Shown piece after piece: positions 1 through 7,354 of a stretch of 14,853 nt of DNA (position 1 is its first letter; the number at the start of each line of letters is the position of its first letter). The DNA comes from CAYWTX01 sp964461295 (GTDB lineage: Bacteria > Planctomycetota > Phycisphaerae > SM23-33). Under the pieces are notes generated by a model, which did not search any database, was not told the DNA's origin, and saw only the letters and a program-made list of their open reading frames with translations. Location of the stretch: the NCBI GenBank assembly GCA_964461295.1, contig CAYWTX010000016.1:1-14853 (forward strand). The letters are read 5' to 3'. The translations under genes and the position numbers were made by a program.

Positions 1-213
1 TAGCAGGCGGCAATGAATGTGGGATTAGGCGGTTTTGCGCGGTAGTGGCCGGAAATGCGCGGTTTACGGGGAATCAGGTCAAAGAGTTGAGTTTGGCGTG
101 TTAGGGACATATTACCCCAAAATCATTGGGGTTCTTGCTCGCTGTGTCAGGTCAAGTGACAGGGTTAGTGCTAGGTCAGATGCGAATGGGCGGATGGAAA
201 TGCCGGGAACTTT

Positions 214-231
214 GTTAGGGTATCCCCTAAC
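214..231. promoter_or_regulatory. Perfect 7-bp palindrome, candidate operator
   Basis: GTTAGGG at 214-220 and CCCTAAC at 225-231 form a perfect inverted repeat around a 4-base centre (TATC). It lies about 43 bases upstream of the proposed -35 box at 274. A further GTTAGGG occurs at 100-106 without the matching half. The symmetry and position suit a dimeric regulator, but no regulator gene is visible and the assignment is inference. Confidence 0.4.
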
Positions 232-235
232 TAAG

Positions 236-296
236 ATTTTCCCGGTTAGCCTGCGAATTTTGCCGGTTGGGCCTTGACAGACACCCGGTTGCCGGT
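236..296. repeat. CCGGTT direct-repeat array at 21-22 bp spacing
   Basis: CCGGTT occurs at 242-247, 263-268 and 285-290, that is, with starts 21 and 22 bases apart, close to two helical turns. The first two copies are embedded in longer matching units, ATTTTCCCGGTTAGCCT at 236-252 and ATTTTGCCGGTTGGGCCT at 257-274. The second unit abuts the -35 box and the third core lies in the spacer between -35 and -10. Such same-face spacing fits cooperative binding of a repressor or of the transposase N-terminal domain. The factor is unknown. Confidence 0.45.
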
Positions 297-301
297 AAAA
301 A
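274..301 (+). promoter_or_regulatory. Putative sigma70-type promoter of the transposase unit
   Basis: A perfect -35 box TTGACA at 274-279 is followed after 16 bases by TAAAAA at 296-301, four of six matches to the -10 consensus. It reads toward the gene starting at 435 and would give a 5' untranslated leader of roughly 125 bases. The overlap with the CCGGTT array suggests control by a bound protein. Confidence 0.45.
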
Positions 302-434
302 TGCTGGCGTTACCGTTTGAGGTTCGGTCCAATGGTGAACGGTCCTAAAGCCACGGCCCCTGTCGCGCGGTCCCGCCTTAACCGGCCTCGGACGGTAACA
401 CGCGCGGCGGGGGCCGCTTCTTTGGGAGAGTGCC

Positions 435-854
435 ATGTCTCAGAATCGCAAGTCGGGTCGGTACGGTGTCGGGGTGTCGGAAGGCCAGGCGGCTGAAGCC
501 GTCAATGACTTTCTCGGCACCATGCTGGGAGAAGCATTCTCGGCGACAACCGGAACGGATTTTGCCCTGGCCGTTCGGTTCCATCGAGGCAAGTTGATTC
601 TGGAGGACAGGGGGACCGGGGAGAAGATCATGGGGCCGATCCCGCCCGATGGCGAGCGGCCGAAGACGTATGATGAAGTTTTTTCAAAGTTCCTCGGCGC
701 TCTGTGGACGCTCTGCGATGATGTCCGGGCCGGGCTGGCGGTCGGCGACTTCAAGGTCGTGCGCGAGAGCGCCGACGATCCCAACGATCCGGGGGCTGGT
801 TTCTACAGACTGCATGAACCGGATGGAACGGTCACTGTGCCCGTGGGGCGGTAG
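435..854 (+). CDS. Hypothetical protein upstream of the transposase
   Basis: A 139-residue protein that I do not recognise. The ATG is preceded by GGGAG about six bases upstream, a good ribosome site, and there is no better upstream start. The sequence is soluble-looking with no signal peptide or membrane segment. A region around residues 15-60 (with FALAVRFHRGKLILEDR) looks like alternating beta strands and helix, and residues 75-105 are helical. Its stop at 852-854 lies two bases before the GTG start of the transposase, so the two are probably translationally coupled and expressed together. In Mu-like phages this position may hold regulators or transposition accessories, but nothing in the sequence (no helix-turn-helix, no Walker motif) shows such a role. 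It is real by position and ribosome site; the function is unknown. Confidence 0.7.
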   Translation: MSQNRKSGRYGVGVSEGQAAEAVNDFLGTMLGEAFSATTGTDFALAVRFHRGKLILEDRGTGEKIMGPIPPDGERPKTYDEVFSKFLGALWTLCDDVRAGLAVGDFKVVRESADDPNDPGAGFYRLHEPDGTVTVPVGR

Positions 855-856
855 CC

Positions 857-2650
857 GTGTCCGCCCTGGCGACCGTGGAGAACGTCGCCCTGGCACTACA
901 GTTTGTGCGGGGCGATGCGTTGGTTCCCGCCGTTTCGACATCGGCGATTGCCCGGCTGCCGGAACGCAGCCGGGCGGCCGTGCTCGAAAAGCACGGCATT
1001 CTCATGGAGTTCCTGACGGCGCAGGCGGCCAGCGGGCCAGCCGGACGGACGCGAGAGTTTGCCGATCTATGGTGCCGGACGCGCAGCTTGGTCAGCGGCC
1101 GGCCGCTCGCGTGTACGACGCTCTACAAGTGGCTCGCCGCATGGCGGAAGAACGGCCTGGCCGGGCTGGTGGACGCCCGCACCGGTAACGGGCGGGGCGT
1201 CTGTTGGGATGACGCGGCGATGGCCGCGATTGTGCAACTGTACGTTGCCGCCCACGGCGACGGCGAGAATCGCCTGTCGGCGGCGCTATGCCATGATCGG
1301 ATGCTCCCCGTGTGCGCGGCGAAGGGCTGGCGGATGCCGTCGGTGCGGGTCGCGCAGGCCTACATTCACAAGCGGGTTGACCCCAAGTTGAAGGCCGCCG
1401 GTCGCGACCCCCGCGAGTTTGAGCGGATGCTTCCGGGCGTGGTTCGCGACTGGGCGCAACTGGCCGCCGGCGAATGTTGGTTCGCGGATCATATGCGTTT
1501 TGACGTGCTGATCCCGATGCTTCGAAGGGATCGGACCTGGGGCTGGTATCGTCCCTGGCTGACGATGTGGCTGGATGCACGGACCTGGAAGCCGATGGGC
1601 TGGCTGATTCGCTTTGACACTCCCAACGGCCAGGCGGTCATGTCGGCGTTTATCGCGGGCGTGCGCGAGTACGGCACGCCGCGCGTGGCGTACATCGACA
1701 ACGGGAAAGACTTTCGTTGCGAGCGATTCAGCGGCGGGCGCGCGCGCCGGGTCAAACCGGGCGAGCGGATTTCCGACGAATCGGCCGTGGGGCCGCTGCT
1801 GTCGGCGCTGGGAGTGCAGGCGCAATTCGCCCTGCCCTACCATCCGCAATCGAAGTGCATCGAGCCGTTCTTCAAGCTGGTCCACATGTGGTTTGACAAG
1901 CTCTGGGAAACCTACTGCGGAAGCGAAGCGAAGGATCGGCCCGGGCGCTGGGGCCGGGCCGGGCAGACGGAAAGACTGGACGGGCGGGCGGAAGAGTTCG
2001 CCACGCAAAAAGGCTTCACGTTGGAGCGGTTCGCGGATGCCTTTAACCGATGGATAATGAACGATTATCTGGGTCGGGAATGTCCCTCGGAAAGCTGCAA
2101 GCCGTACACCGTGGCGGAAGCCTTCACGCGCTACCGCTACCCGACGAGCCGGCCCGCCGACGCCGATCTATCGCTGCTCTTGACACCGAGCAAGGCGGCG
2201 CGAGTTCAAGGCAACGGGATATGGGTTGCGGCGCATCGGGGCTGGTATCACGCGACGGAGCTGCTCGCCCGCGTGGGGGCGAGCGGCCGGGACATCGGCC
2301 GCCATATCGTCTATCGGTGGCTGGAACACGATCCATCATACATCTACGTATTCGATGCCATTACCGGGCGGTTTCTCTGCCTGGCCAGGCCGTACGCCGG
2401 CGACAAGATACACCCCCTGGCCGAACCGGGAAGCGGGGATGCGAAGCGGCTGTCGGGAGTGATGGCCGAACGCGGGCGGCAGCGCAAGGCGGCGCGGGAA
2501 GCGCTGCGGATATTCCATGCACAGACCCATGAACTACTGCTGTCGGTGGTGAAGCGAAACGCCGAAGTAGCAGCGCTAGATCGGGAGGCATTGCCGGCCG
2601 CCAAGCGGTTGCCGGCGGTGAACGCGGCGGCCTGGGCGGCGGCACAGTAA
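857..2650 (+). CDS. MuA-family DDE transposase
   Basis: 597 residues, close to the 663 of phage Mu transposase. The GTG start, two bases after the preceding stop, is chosen because it is the first in-frame start and GGGGCGG lies just before it. Residues about 1-190 hold predicted helix-turn-helix-like DNA-binding parts (for example CTTLYKWLAAWRKNGLAGL near 86-104). The catalytic core runs about 200-345, with the triad D211 (in FADHMRFD), D281 (in YIDNGKDF) and E336 (in KCIEPFFK). The spacings of 70 and 55 match MuA (D269, D336, E392) closely. Residues about 440-512 look like the Mu-type C-terminal beta-barrel, followed by a helical tail that in MuA contacts MuB and ClpX. It would cut and join element ends in replicative or cut-and-paste transposition. 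No MuB-like ATPase gene follows, which is unusual for a full Mu-like phage. Confidence 0.93.
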   Translation: MSALATVENVALALQFVRGDALVPAVSTSAIARLPERSRAAVLEKHGILMEFLTAQAASGPAGRTREFADLWCRTRSLVSGRPLACTTLYKWLAAWRKNGLAGLVDARTGNGRGVCWDDAAMAAIVQLYVAAHGDGENRLSAALCHDRMLPVCAAKGWRMPSVRVAQAYIHKRVDPKLKAAGRDPREFERMLPGVVRDWAQLAAGECWFADHMRFDVLIPMLRRDRTWGWYRPWLTMWLDARTWKPMGWLIRFDTPNGQAVMSAFIAGVREYGTPRVAYIDNGKDFRCERFSGGRARRVKPGERISDESAVGPLLSALGVQAQFALPYHPQSKCIEPFFKLVHMWFDKLWETYCGSEAKDRPGRWGRAGQTERLDGRAEEFATQKGFTLERFADAFNRWIMNDYLGRECPSESCKPYTVAEAFTRYRYPTSRPADADLSLLLTPSKAARVQGNGIWVAAHRGWYHATELLARVGASGRDIGRHIVYRWLEHDPSYIYVFDAITGRFLCLARPYAGDKIHPLAEPGSGDAKRLSGVMAERGRQRKAAREALRIFHAQTHELLLSVVKRNAEVAALDREALPAAKRLPAVNAAAWAAAQ

Positions 2651-2668
2651 GATTATTATAGAAATCTC

Positions 2669-2696
2669 TTGCCAGGCCGTCCGAAAGGTCTATTCT
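2669..2696 (+). promoter_or_regulatory. Putative promoter ahead of the sigma factor gene
   Basis: TTGCCA at 2669-2674 and TATTCT at 2691-2696 are separated by 16 bases, a fair match to a sigma70-type promoter. It sits in the 122-base gap between the transposase stop and the sigma-factor start, the only sizeable gap in the first half of the unit. It could allow the sigma factor and the structural genes to be transcribed separately from the transposase. Prediction by eye only. Confidence 0.35.
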
Positions 2697-2772
2697 GGCG
2701 GGCGCGGTGTCGCACGGATTGCGGTTAGTACACCACACGGATAGCGGTTGTCGGGCGCGGTGGGTACAAAGT

Positions 2773-3471
2773 ATGGTGGTGACCGAAAAGCAATCCGAGG
2801 CGGGAGACGCGCATGAAGATCGCCTATGGCGGCTGGCCGCACGCGGCCGAAAAACGGCGATTCAGGCGCTATTCTTGAAGCATCGGGGGCTTGTTCACTT
2901 CTTCGTCCAGCAGCAAGTTTCCAGAAGTGCCTTTCTCGATCATCGCCTTTTCGATGACTACGTTGGGGCCGCCTTCATCGCGCTCTTGGGGGCGATTGAG
3001 TTCCACTCCAAGATCGGCATTGTGCGGGGGTACTCATTCTCGCACAATGTGCGTTGGGGTTGTCTGACCGCCGTTGCCCGCTGCCATTGGGAATTGCGGG
3101 GCGTGCGCAAGGGGACGGGCAGACTGGGCGGACTTCGGGCTTGCAGTTTGGACCAGGAGCGAACCGGGCCGGATGGCGAAAGTTACACGCTCGCCGAGAG
3201 GGTTCCCGACCCGTTCGCGAGGGATGGTGCGGTCGAATCCGAAGACACGGACACCCGCCTCAAGGTCAAGGCGGTCGTGCTGGGTCTCCCGGAGCGTGAA
3301 CGCCGACTTGTCGTATTGAAAGTTTGGCATGGTTGGACGTTTCGACGGATCGGAGAGCGATTCGGTTGCACCCGGCAATGGGTTGATCAACTGTGGCAGA
3401 AGGCAATCGAGCGGTTGCGCCGCCGGCTGCTGCAAGCGTTCGGGGGGATTCCCGAAATCGAAATCGCGTAA
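2773..3471 (+). CDS. Sigma-70 family RNA polymerase sigma factor
   Basis: 232 residues from the chosen ATG at 2773; the frame is open further upstream, but the added residues do not look conserved. The ribosome site is weak, and GTG at 2776 or 2779 is possible. A region-2-like helical stretch lies at about residues 28-107 (with RGLVHFFVQQQV and a long helix into the VRWGCLTAVAR segment). A clear region 4 follows at about 165-222, with the LPERERRLVVLKVWHGWTFR helix and the helix-turn-helix IGERFGCTRQWVDQLWQKA. The two are joined by a variable acidic linker, as in small sigma factors. It would direct host RNA polymerase to particular promoters. Its place between transposase and structural genes suggests it switches on the capsid genes, in the way some phages encode their own sigma factor. 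This role is inference. No anti-sigma gene is adjacent. Confidence 0.85.
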   Translation: MVVTEKQSEAGDAHEDRLWRLAARGRKTAIQALFLKHRGLVHFFVQQQVSRSAFLDHRLFDDYVGAAFIALLGAIEFHSKIGIVRGYSFSHNVRWGCLTAVARCHWELRGVRKGTGRLGGLRACSLDQERTGPDGESYTLAERVPDPFARDGAVESEDTDTRLKVKAVVLGLPERERRLVVLKVWHGWTFRRIGERFGCTRQWVDQLWQKAIERLRRRLLQAFGGIPEIEIA

Positions 3472-3482
3472 AGGGTCGTTTC

Positions 3483-4694
3483 ATGGCTGAAGGGATTGAC
3501 ATCCGGGTTTCGGCAAGCGGCGCGGCGGCGACGCAGCAGGCGCTGCAAGGCGTGGCCGGCGCGGAACAGCAGGTGGCGTCGGCGGCCAAGGGCACGGCCG
3601 CGCCCTTGGCGGCCGCCACGGCGGCACAGAAAGACCACGGCCAGGCGATTGACTTCAATCGCGGGGCTTACAAGGAATTCCGGCAAGCCCTGGGATTCCT
3701 GGGGCCGGAATTCGCCGCCGTGGGCGAAGCCGTCCAAGCGTTAACAATGCGGCACGGCCAGGCGGCCGTGGGGCTGGGGTTGCTGTCGGCGTCGCTGGTT
3801 GGGGTCAACTCGCTCTACCAAGGCATTGTGGGCGCGGCGGCGAAGGCCGACGCGGCGGAAAAGGCGAGCCTCGACGCGCTCAAGGAAAAGCGCGACGCGT
3901 ACGTCGCCCTGGCCGAGCAGATCGAAAAGATGATCGTATTGGAAGCCCGTCAGTTGGGGCGGACGCCGACCGCTTCGCCAGAGGCGCTACTCGCGCAGGC
4001 GTCCGAGGTCGGCACGCGGATACCGATGGGCAAGGCCGGCGTCGAGTTCATGGCGAAGGCCATGGCCGCGCGAGGCGGGGCGATGAGCGGGCCCCGCGCG
4101 GAGTTGTTCGCGGCCTGGATCGCCGCCGGCGGAGCGGAGGGGCTGAAGCCCGAACAGGGGCAGTCCGCGTTCGATGCGGAGATGGGCGGGCCGGGCGGGG
4201 CCGACAAAGTGTGGGGCGACCTGGCGGCGTTCGAGAGGCGATTTCCGGGTACGGTGGGGCCGCGTCTGGCGGAAGTGGCCAGCGGGCGGGGCGGGCAGGA
4301 AGCGGCTTCGATAACGCAAGCCATCTTTGATCGCGTGGCGAAGGCCGAGAGTGATAAGGGGCGTCCGCGTACGCCGGAGCAAATCCGAAACTACATCGAT
4401 GCCTTGGTGCAGGGCGAACGCTCCGGGGCGGGGCGAAGCGATTTCGGCCTGGCGGCGCGGGAGATTCTGGCGGCATATCCCGAACTGGGGCAGGTTCGCG
4501 TGCAATCGTATGCCCCTGCGGGGGCGGTGGACACGAACTACGTGAGACGCCGGCCGGTCTTGCCTGGCGAAGAGGGACAAACGAACTTCGGCACAATCGT
4601 CAATTTTCAGGGCGGCAGTCACGTCCACTTGAGCGGCATGGACGATCCCTCCGGTGAGCCGTTGCCGGGCACAATCAGTTACACGGGCCGATGA
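3483..4694 (+). CDS. Short tape-measure-like or other virion-associated protein
   Basis: 403 residues from the ATG at 3483, 11 bases after the sigma-factor stop; the open frame extends upstream but overlaps the sigma gene and looks out of character. The opening MAEGIDIRVSASGAAATQQA followed by an Ala/Gln-rich helical stretch resembles the start of tail tape-measure proteins. A hydrophobic segment lies at about 92-120, a charged coiled-coil-like helix at about 121-158 and Gly/Ala-rich helices to about 345. The C-terminus (about 365-403) is Gly-rich and beta-like. True tape-measure proteins are usually much longer and encoded after the capsid and tail-tube genes; this one is short and precedes the protease. 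It may be a truncated tape measure, an ejected internal protein or a scaffold. The ribosome site is weak (AAAGGG), so coupling to the sigma gene is likely. Family assignment is tentative. Confidence 0.55.
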   Translation: MAEGIDIRVSASGAAATQQALQGVAGAEQQVASAAKGTAAPLAAATAAQKDHGQAIDFNRGAYKEFRQALGFLGPEFAAVGEAVQALTMRHGQAAVGLGLLSASLVGVNSLYQGIVGAAAKADAAEKASLDALKEKRDAYVALAEQIEKMIVLEARQLGRTPTASPEALLAQASEVGTRIPMGKAGVEFMAKAMAARGGAMSGPRAELFAAWIAAGGAEGLKPEQGQSAFDAEMGGPGGADKVWGDLAAFERRFPGTVGPRLAEVASGRGGQEAASITQAIFDRVAKAESDKGRPRTPEQIRNYIDALVQGERSGAGRSDFGLAAREILAAYPELGQVRVQSYAPAGAVDTNYVRRRPVLPGEEGQTNFGTIVNFQGGSHVHLSGMDDPSGEPLPGTISYTGR

Positions 4695-4710
4695 CAAGGA
4701 AGATCGCGAC

Positions 4711-5565
4711 ATGAGAACATTCACGCGCGGCTTACTGACGAAGGTAGCGCCCGAGGGCGAGCGCAATTGGGATGTCGAATGTCTTTGCAGCGCCGAGACG
4801 GTGGACCGGTCCGATGAGGTGCTTCACCAGGACGGCTGGAACATCGACGGTTTCCGCAGCAACCCCGTGATGCTCGCTTGCCACCGACACGCGCTGGACG
4901 ATGGGCATTCGCCCGTCATCGGGAAGTGGACTTCGATGGAGGTTGACACGCGGGGGCTTGTCGGGCGGGTCAAGTTTGCGGATTCCGAACTCGGCGAGGA
5001 ATACGCACGATTGTACAAGGGCGGATTCATGAACGCCGTTTCCGTGGGGTTCATGCCGATCAAGACGGAGCGCCGCGTGGACGCCGACGGCATAACGCGC
5101 ACGCACTATCTGCAACAGGAGCTTTACGAGGTGTCGGCCGTGGCCGTGGGGTGCAATCGCGAAGCTACCCGCCTGCGGACCTTGCTGGACAAGGCCGCCG
5201 GCGTGGAAGGCGGCCAGGCGGGCGGGGGCGAGGTCGTTACCCGTGCGGACCTGGCCGAGTTAGGGGCGGACTTGCGCGGCTTCATCATGCAGCAAGTCGA
5301 TCAACTTTTGATGGTCGCCGGCGACAAGGCTGCCATTGACCGACTTGGCAAGGACCTGGCCGCCGACTGCTGCAAGGGCCTGGATGTAGGCGAAGAGGAT
5401 GCCGGCGAAGATGATGAGTACGACTTGATGCTGCGCGATTTTGATGACCGGCCGACGGTGAAGTCCGGTCGGGATCGCGGCAACGACGTGGGGGACAGTG
5501 AGCACAGCGAAACGATGCGGGCCGCTGCGGACAGGCTGCGGAAGCTTGCCGAGAGCGCCGAGTGA
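4711..5565 (+). CDS. HK97-family prohead maturation protease
   Basis: 284 residues from the ATG at 4711, with AAGGA ten bases upstream. The fold family (Peptidase U35/S78) is recognisable over residues about 1-165: a first strand region with ETVDRSDEVLHQDGW, then NPVMLACH with the probable catalytic H58, the IGKW strand after it, and GGFMNAVSVGFMPIK with the probable catalytic S111, followed by EVSAVAVGCNREA. In tailed phages this enzyme sits inside the prohead, removes the capsid protein N-terminal delta domain or scaffold and then itself, letting the shell expand. The C-terminal third (about 180-284) is helical and very acidic (GEEDAGEDDEYD), perhaps a scaffold-like extension. The gene lies 48 bases before the first capsid gene, the normal order for protease and capsid. 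The portal gene that normally precedes it is missing. Confidence 0.9.
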   Translation: MRTFTRGLLTKVAPEGERNWDVECLCSAETVDRSDEVLHQDGWNIDGFRSNPVMLACHRHALDDGHSPVIGKWTSMEVDTRGLVGRVKFADSELGEEYARLYKGGFMNAVSVGFMPIKTERRVDADGITRTHYLQQELYEVSAVAVGCNREATRLRTLLDKAAGVEGGQAGGGEVVTRADLAELGADLRGFIMQQVDQLLMVAGDKAAIDRLGKDLAADCCKGLDVGEEDAGEDDEYDLMLRDFDDRPTVKSGRDRGNDVGDSEHSETMRAAADRLRKLAESAE

Positions 5566-5613
5566 CAAAACGCCGTACCCGCATCGACGCGGCCGGCAAC
5601 AGGAGAACGAGCG

Positions 5614-6699
5614 ATGATCGGGACACTGACAAGCGACAAGAGCGGTATGCGGGAAATGGTGACTCGCGAGCATGCGCCCGACCGGATGGAAATGCGGTTC
5701 AGCCGGCCCGAACTGTCCAAGGCTTTCGGGAAGTTCTGCCAGCGCCTGATGAACGGCGACTGCAAGGGCCTGACCCCGCTGACCGGTTCCGAAGGCGGCT
5801 ACCTGGTTCCCGACCCGGAGGTGAGCGCCGAGATTTCGAGGATGGTTTCCATTGTCGGCGTGGCGGCCAGGATCGGCCGGCCCGTTCCGATGGGCGCGGG
5901 CGGTTTCTCCATGCCGCGCCGACTCGGCGGCGCTGTCTCCTACTGGAAGACGGGCGGCGTTGCCGTGAGCAAATCGACACCGAGTTTCGGCCGCCTGACC
6001 ATGCGGCCGGAAACCTTGATGTCGCTCGTCGACGTCGATGTGGAGCTTGAGGAAGACGCCGTGGTCGCTTTCGGCAATTTCATGGCGACGGAGTTCGCCT
6101 ACGCCCTGGCCTATCGCGAAGACCAGGCGGCCTTCGCCGGCGACGGCTCGCCCACGTACGGCGGAATCACGGGCATTGTCAACAGCGACCGCGTTACGCT
6201 CTTGACGGCCGCCTCGACCTGCATCGAGACCTGGCTGACCGATCAATGGGGCAAGATCGAAGGGGCGATTTGGGAGGGCGCTCTGCAGAACGCCTCCTGG
6301 CTCTGCTCGCGTTCGGCCAAGGCCGCGATTCGCTATTCCGTCCTCGGCACGACCGGCGCGGGGGCGGCCTGGTGGTCCCTGTTCATTCAGCCGGGTCAGC
6401 CGGGCTTCATGGGCTACCCGATGAATCTGTCGGGGTTCATGTCGGCGGCGACGGGGGCGACTGCGCCCTCCGTCAAGATGCTGGCCTTCGGCGACTTCGC
6501 CCAAGGGCTGCTGATCGGGCGGCGCGGGCAGATCGCGGTGGACTACTCGCCCGCGCCGGGCTGGACGACGCTGCAAAACTGCTGGCGGGCTTACGAGCGC
6601 GTCAACATCGCCGTCAACGGGTTCACGGCCGCCGAGATCGCGGAGCATCCCGAACTGGCGAACCCCATCGTGGTGGTGAAGAACGCGGCGAGCAACTAG
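5614..6699 (+). CDS. HK97-fold phage major capsid protein, short form
   Basis: 361 residues. The start is supported by AGGAG nine bases before the ATG. The hallmark stretch KGLTPLTGSEGGYLVPDP at about residues 51-68 marks the beginning of the mature capsid fold. The central part has VDVDVELEEDAV and LAYREDQAAFAGDGSPTYGG (about 140-184), like the A-domain and spine of phage_capsid proteins that end in a GDG-x-GQP-type loop. The C-terminus runs through RINIAVNG-like and NPIVVVKNAAS strands. Only about 50 residues precede the KGLTP motif, so there is no room for a full HK97-type delta (scaffolding) domain. It forms the shell with, or instead of, the paralogue at 7355. It is followed by a strong hairpin (6724-6756). 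Family certain; the division of work with the paralogue is unknown. Confidence 0.9.
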   Translation: MIGTLTSDKSGMREMVTREHAPDRMEMRFSRPELSKAFGKFCQRLMNGDCKGLTPLTGSEGGYLVPDPEVSAEISRMVSIVGVAARIGRPVPMGAGGFSMPRRLGGAVSYWKTGGVAVSKSTPSFGRLTMRPETLMSLVDVDVELEEDAVVAFGNFMATEFAYALAYREDQAAFAGDGSPTYGGITGIVNSDRVTLLTAASTCIETWLTDQWGKIEGAIWEGALQNASWLCSRSAKAAIRYSVLGTTGAGAAWWSLFIQPGQPGFMGYPMNLSGFMSAATGATAPSVKMLAFGDFAQGLLIGRRGQIAVDYSPAPGWTTLQNCWRAYERVNIAVNGFTAAEIAEHPELANPIVVVKNAASN

Positions 6700-6723
6700 A
6701 ACACTCGGTTGTACGGCCGCAAA

Positions 6724-6756
6724 CGGCCCGCCTGGGCACGGACGCCCGGCGGGCCG
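6724..6756 (+). terminator. Strong GC hairpin after the first capsid gene
   Basis: GGCCCGCC (6725-6732) pairs with GGCGGGCC (6748-6755), extended by C6724 with G6756. After one bulged T, GGGC (6734-6737) pairs with GCCC (6744-6747) over a 6-base loop. There is no T-run after it, so it is not a textbook intrinsic terminator. It could attenuate transcription or protect the 3' end of the capsid message. Confidence 0.5.
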
Positions 6757-6816
6757 GGCCGGAATAGGCAAGAACAAGAAACGCCGCCTGAAGCGGCCTA
6801 GAGCGAAGGAAAGACC

Positions 6817-7227
6817 ATGCGGGATATGGGAAGCGACTTGAAGGCGGTGCAGTGCTTGAAGCCGGCGGACTGGGGCGTGGCGGCGAACGAAGGCGCTGCG
6901 GTGGACTGCTCCGGGTTCCATGATGCCCTGGTCGTGCTGAACACGGGCACGGCGACGGGTTCCGGCACGCTGAACGTCAAGGTTCAGGAATCGGCGGATG
7001 GCTCGACCGGATGGGCGGACATTGCGGGAGCGGCCTTCGACCAGGTGGCGGCGGCGAACGACGACACGCTCTATCAGGGCCGGGTGAAGATGACCCCGAC
7101 GCGCAAGCGGTATCTGCGCGTCCTGGCCACGGTGGGAGTGGCGGCCTGCCAGGCGACTGTGACGTTCATCCTGGGCCAGGCCGACCGCCTGCCGGCGGTG
7201 ACGCCGGAATTCGACGTGTACACGTAG
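6817..7227 (+). CDS. Putative capsid decoration or accessory structural protein
   Basis: 136 residues, with AAGGAAAG before the ATG at 6817. No signal peptide or membrane segment. The sequence reads as alternating beta strands: ALVVLNTGTATGSGTLNVKVQESADGS, then ADIAGAAFDQV, a second strand block KRYLRVLATVGVAACQATVTFILGQ and an acidic-ending tail. I recall small phage head-associated proteins of unknown function with this layout (a variable residual followed by an error-like beta-sandwich), but I cannot name a family with confidence. Its position between two capsid genes suggests a part that binds or cements the capsid, or a head-completion protein. Gaps of 117 bases before and 127 after each contain a strong hairpin, so its level may be set separately from the capsid genes. 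Confidence 0.6.
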   Translation: MRDMGSDLKAVQCLKPADWGVAANEGAAVDCSGFHDALVVLNTGTATGSGTLNVKVQESADGSTGWADIAGAAFDQVAAANDDTLYQGRVKMTPTRKRYLRVLATVGVAACQATVTFILGQADRLPAVTPEFDVYT

Positions 7228-7280
7228 CGTTGCCTTGCGCGGCGTTCGTCCAGGTCCGCCGCGCTCGCCTTGCCGCGGTG

Positions 7281-7307
7281 GCGGCCGGTTTCAGGCGAAC
7301 CGGCCGC
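7281..7307 (+). terminator. Perfect 10-bp GC hairpin ahead of the second capsid gene
   Basis: GCGGCCGGTT (7281-7290) and AACCGGCCGC (7298-7307) pair perfectly around the 7-base loop TCAGGCG, with G7280 and C7308 adding an eleventh pair. It lies between the decoration gene and the second capsid gene, 47 bases before the ATG. No T-run follows, so it is a possible attenuator, RNA-processing site or stability element rather than a classic terminator. Confidence 0.5.
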
Positions 7308-7354
7308 CCCGTGGCGGCGATTCGTGTTCGGGTGAAACAACCGGAGTTGCGATT

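Larger units (their letters stand above)
1..434. other. Non-coding leader and control region ahead of the transposase unit
   Basis: No reading frame here looks like a gene: the open frames are short, lack a ribosome site and have no recognisable product. The stretch is richer in A and T than its surroundings and full of short symmetric or repeated motifs. TGCGCGGT occurs at 36-43 and again at 56-63. CCCCAA and TTGGGG face each other at 115-131. TGTCA and TGACA face each other at 145-161. A 7-bp palindrome lies at 214-231 and a CCGGTT array overlaps a promoter at 236-301. In Mu, the region left of the transposase gene holds transposase end sites and repressor operators. By analogy this may be a control region or element end, which is inference. 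Confidence 0.5.

Noticed and set aside
36..63. TGCGCGGT direct repeats as the left end of the element, matched to TGCGC in the hairpin at 9039
   Set aside because: The shared core with the right side is only a few bases and the rest does not align, so it is not evidence of terminal repeats.
35..277. A short open frame in the leader
   Set aside because: No ribosome site or recognisable product, and it overlaps the palindrome, the CCGGTT array and the -35 box.
5260..6921. A long open frame on the minus strand across the protease and first capsid gene
   Set aside because: It is a shadow of two well-recognised phage genes, with an Arg/His/Pro-rich product and no family features.
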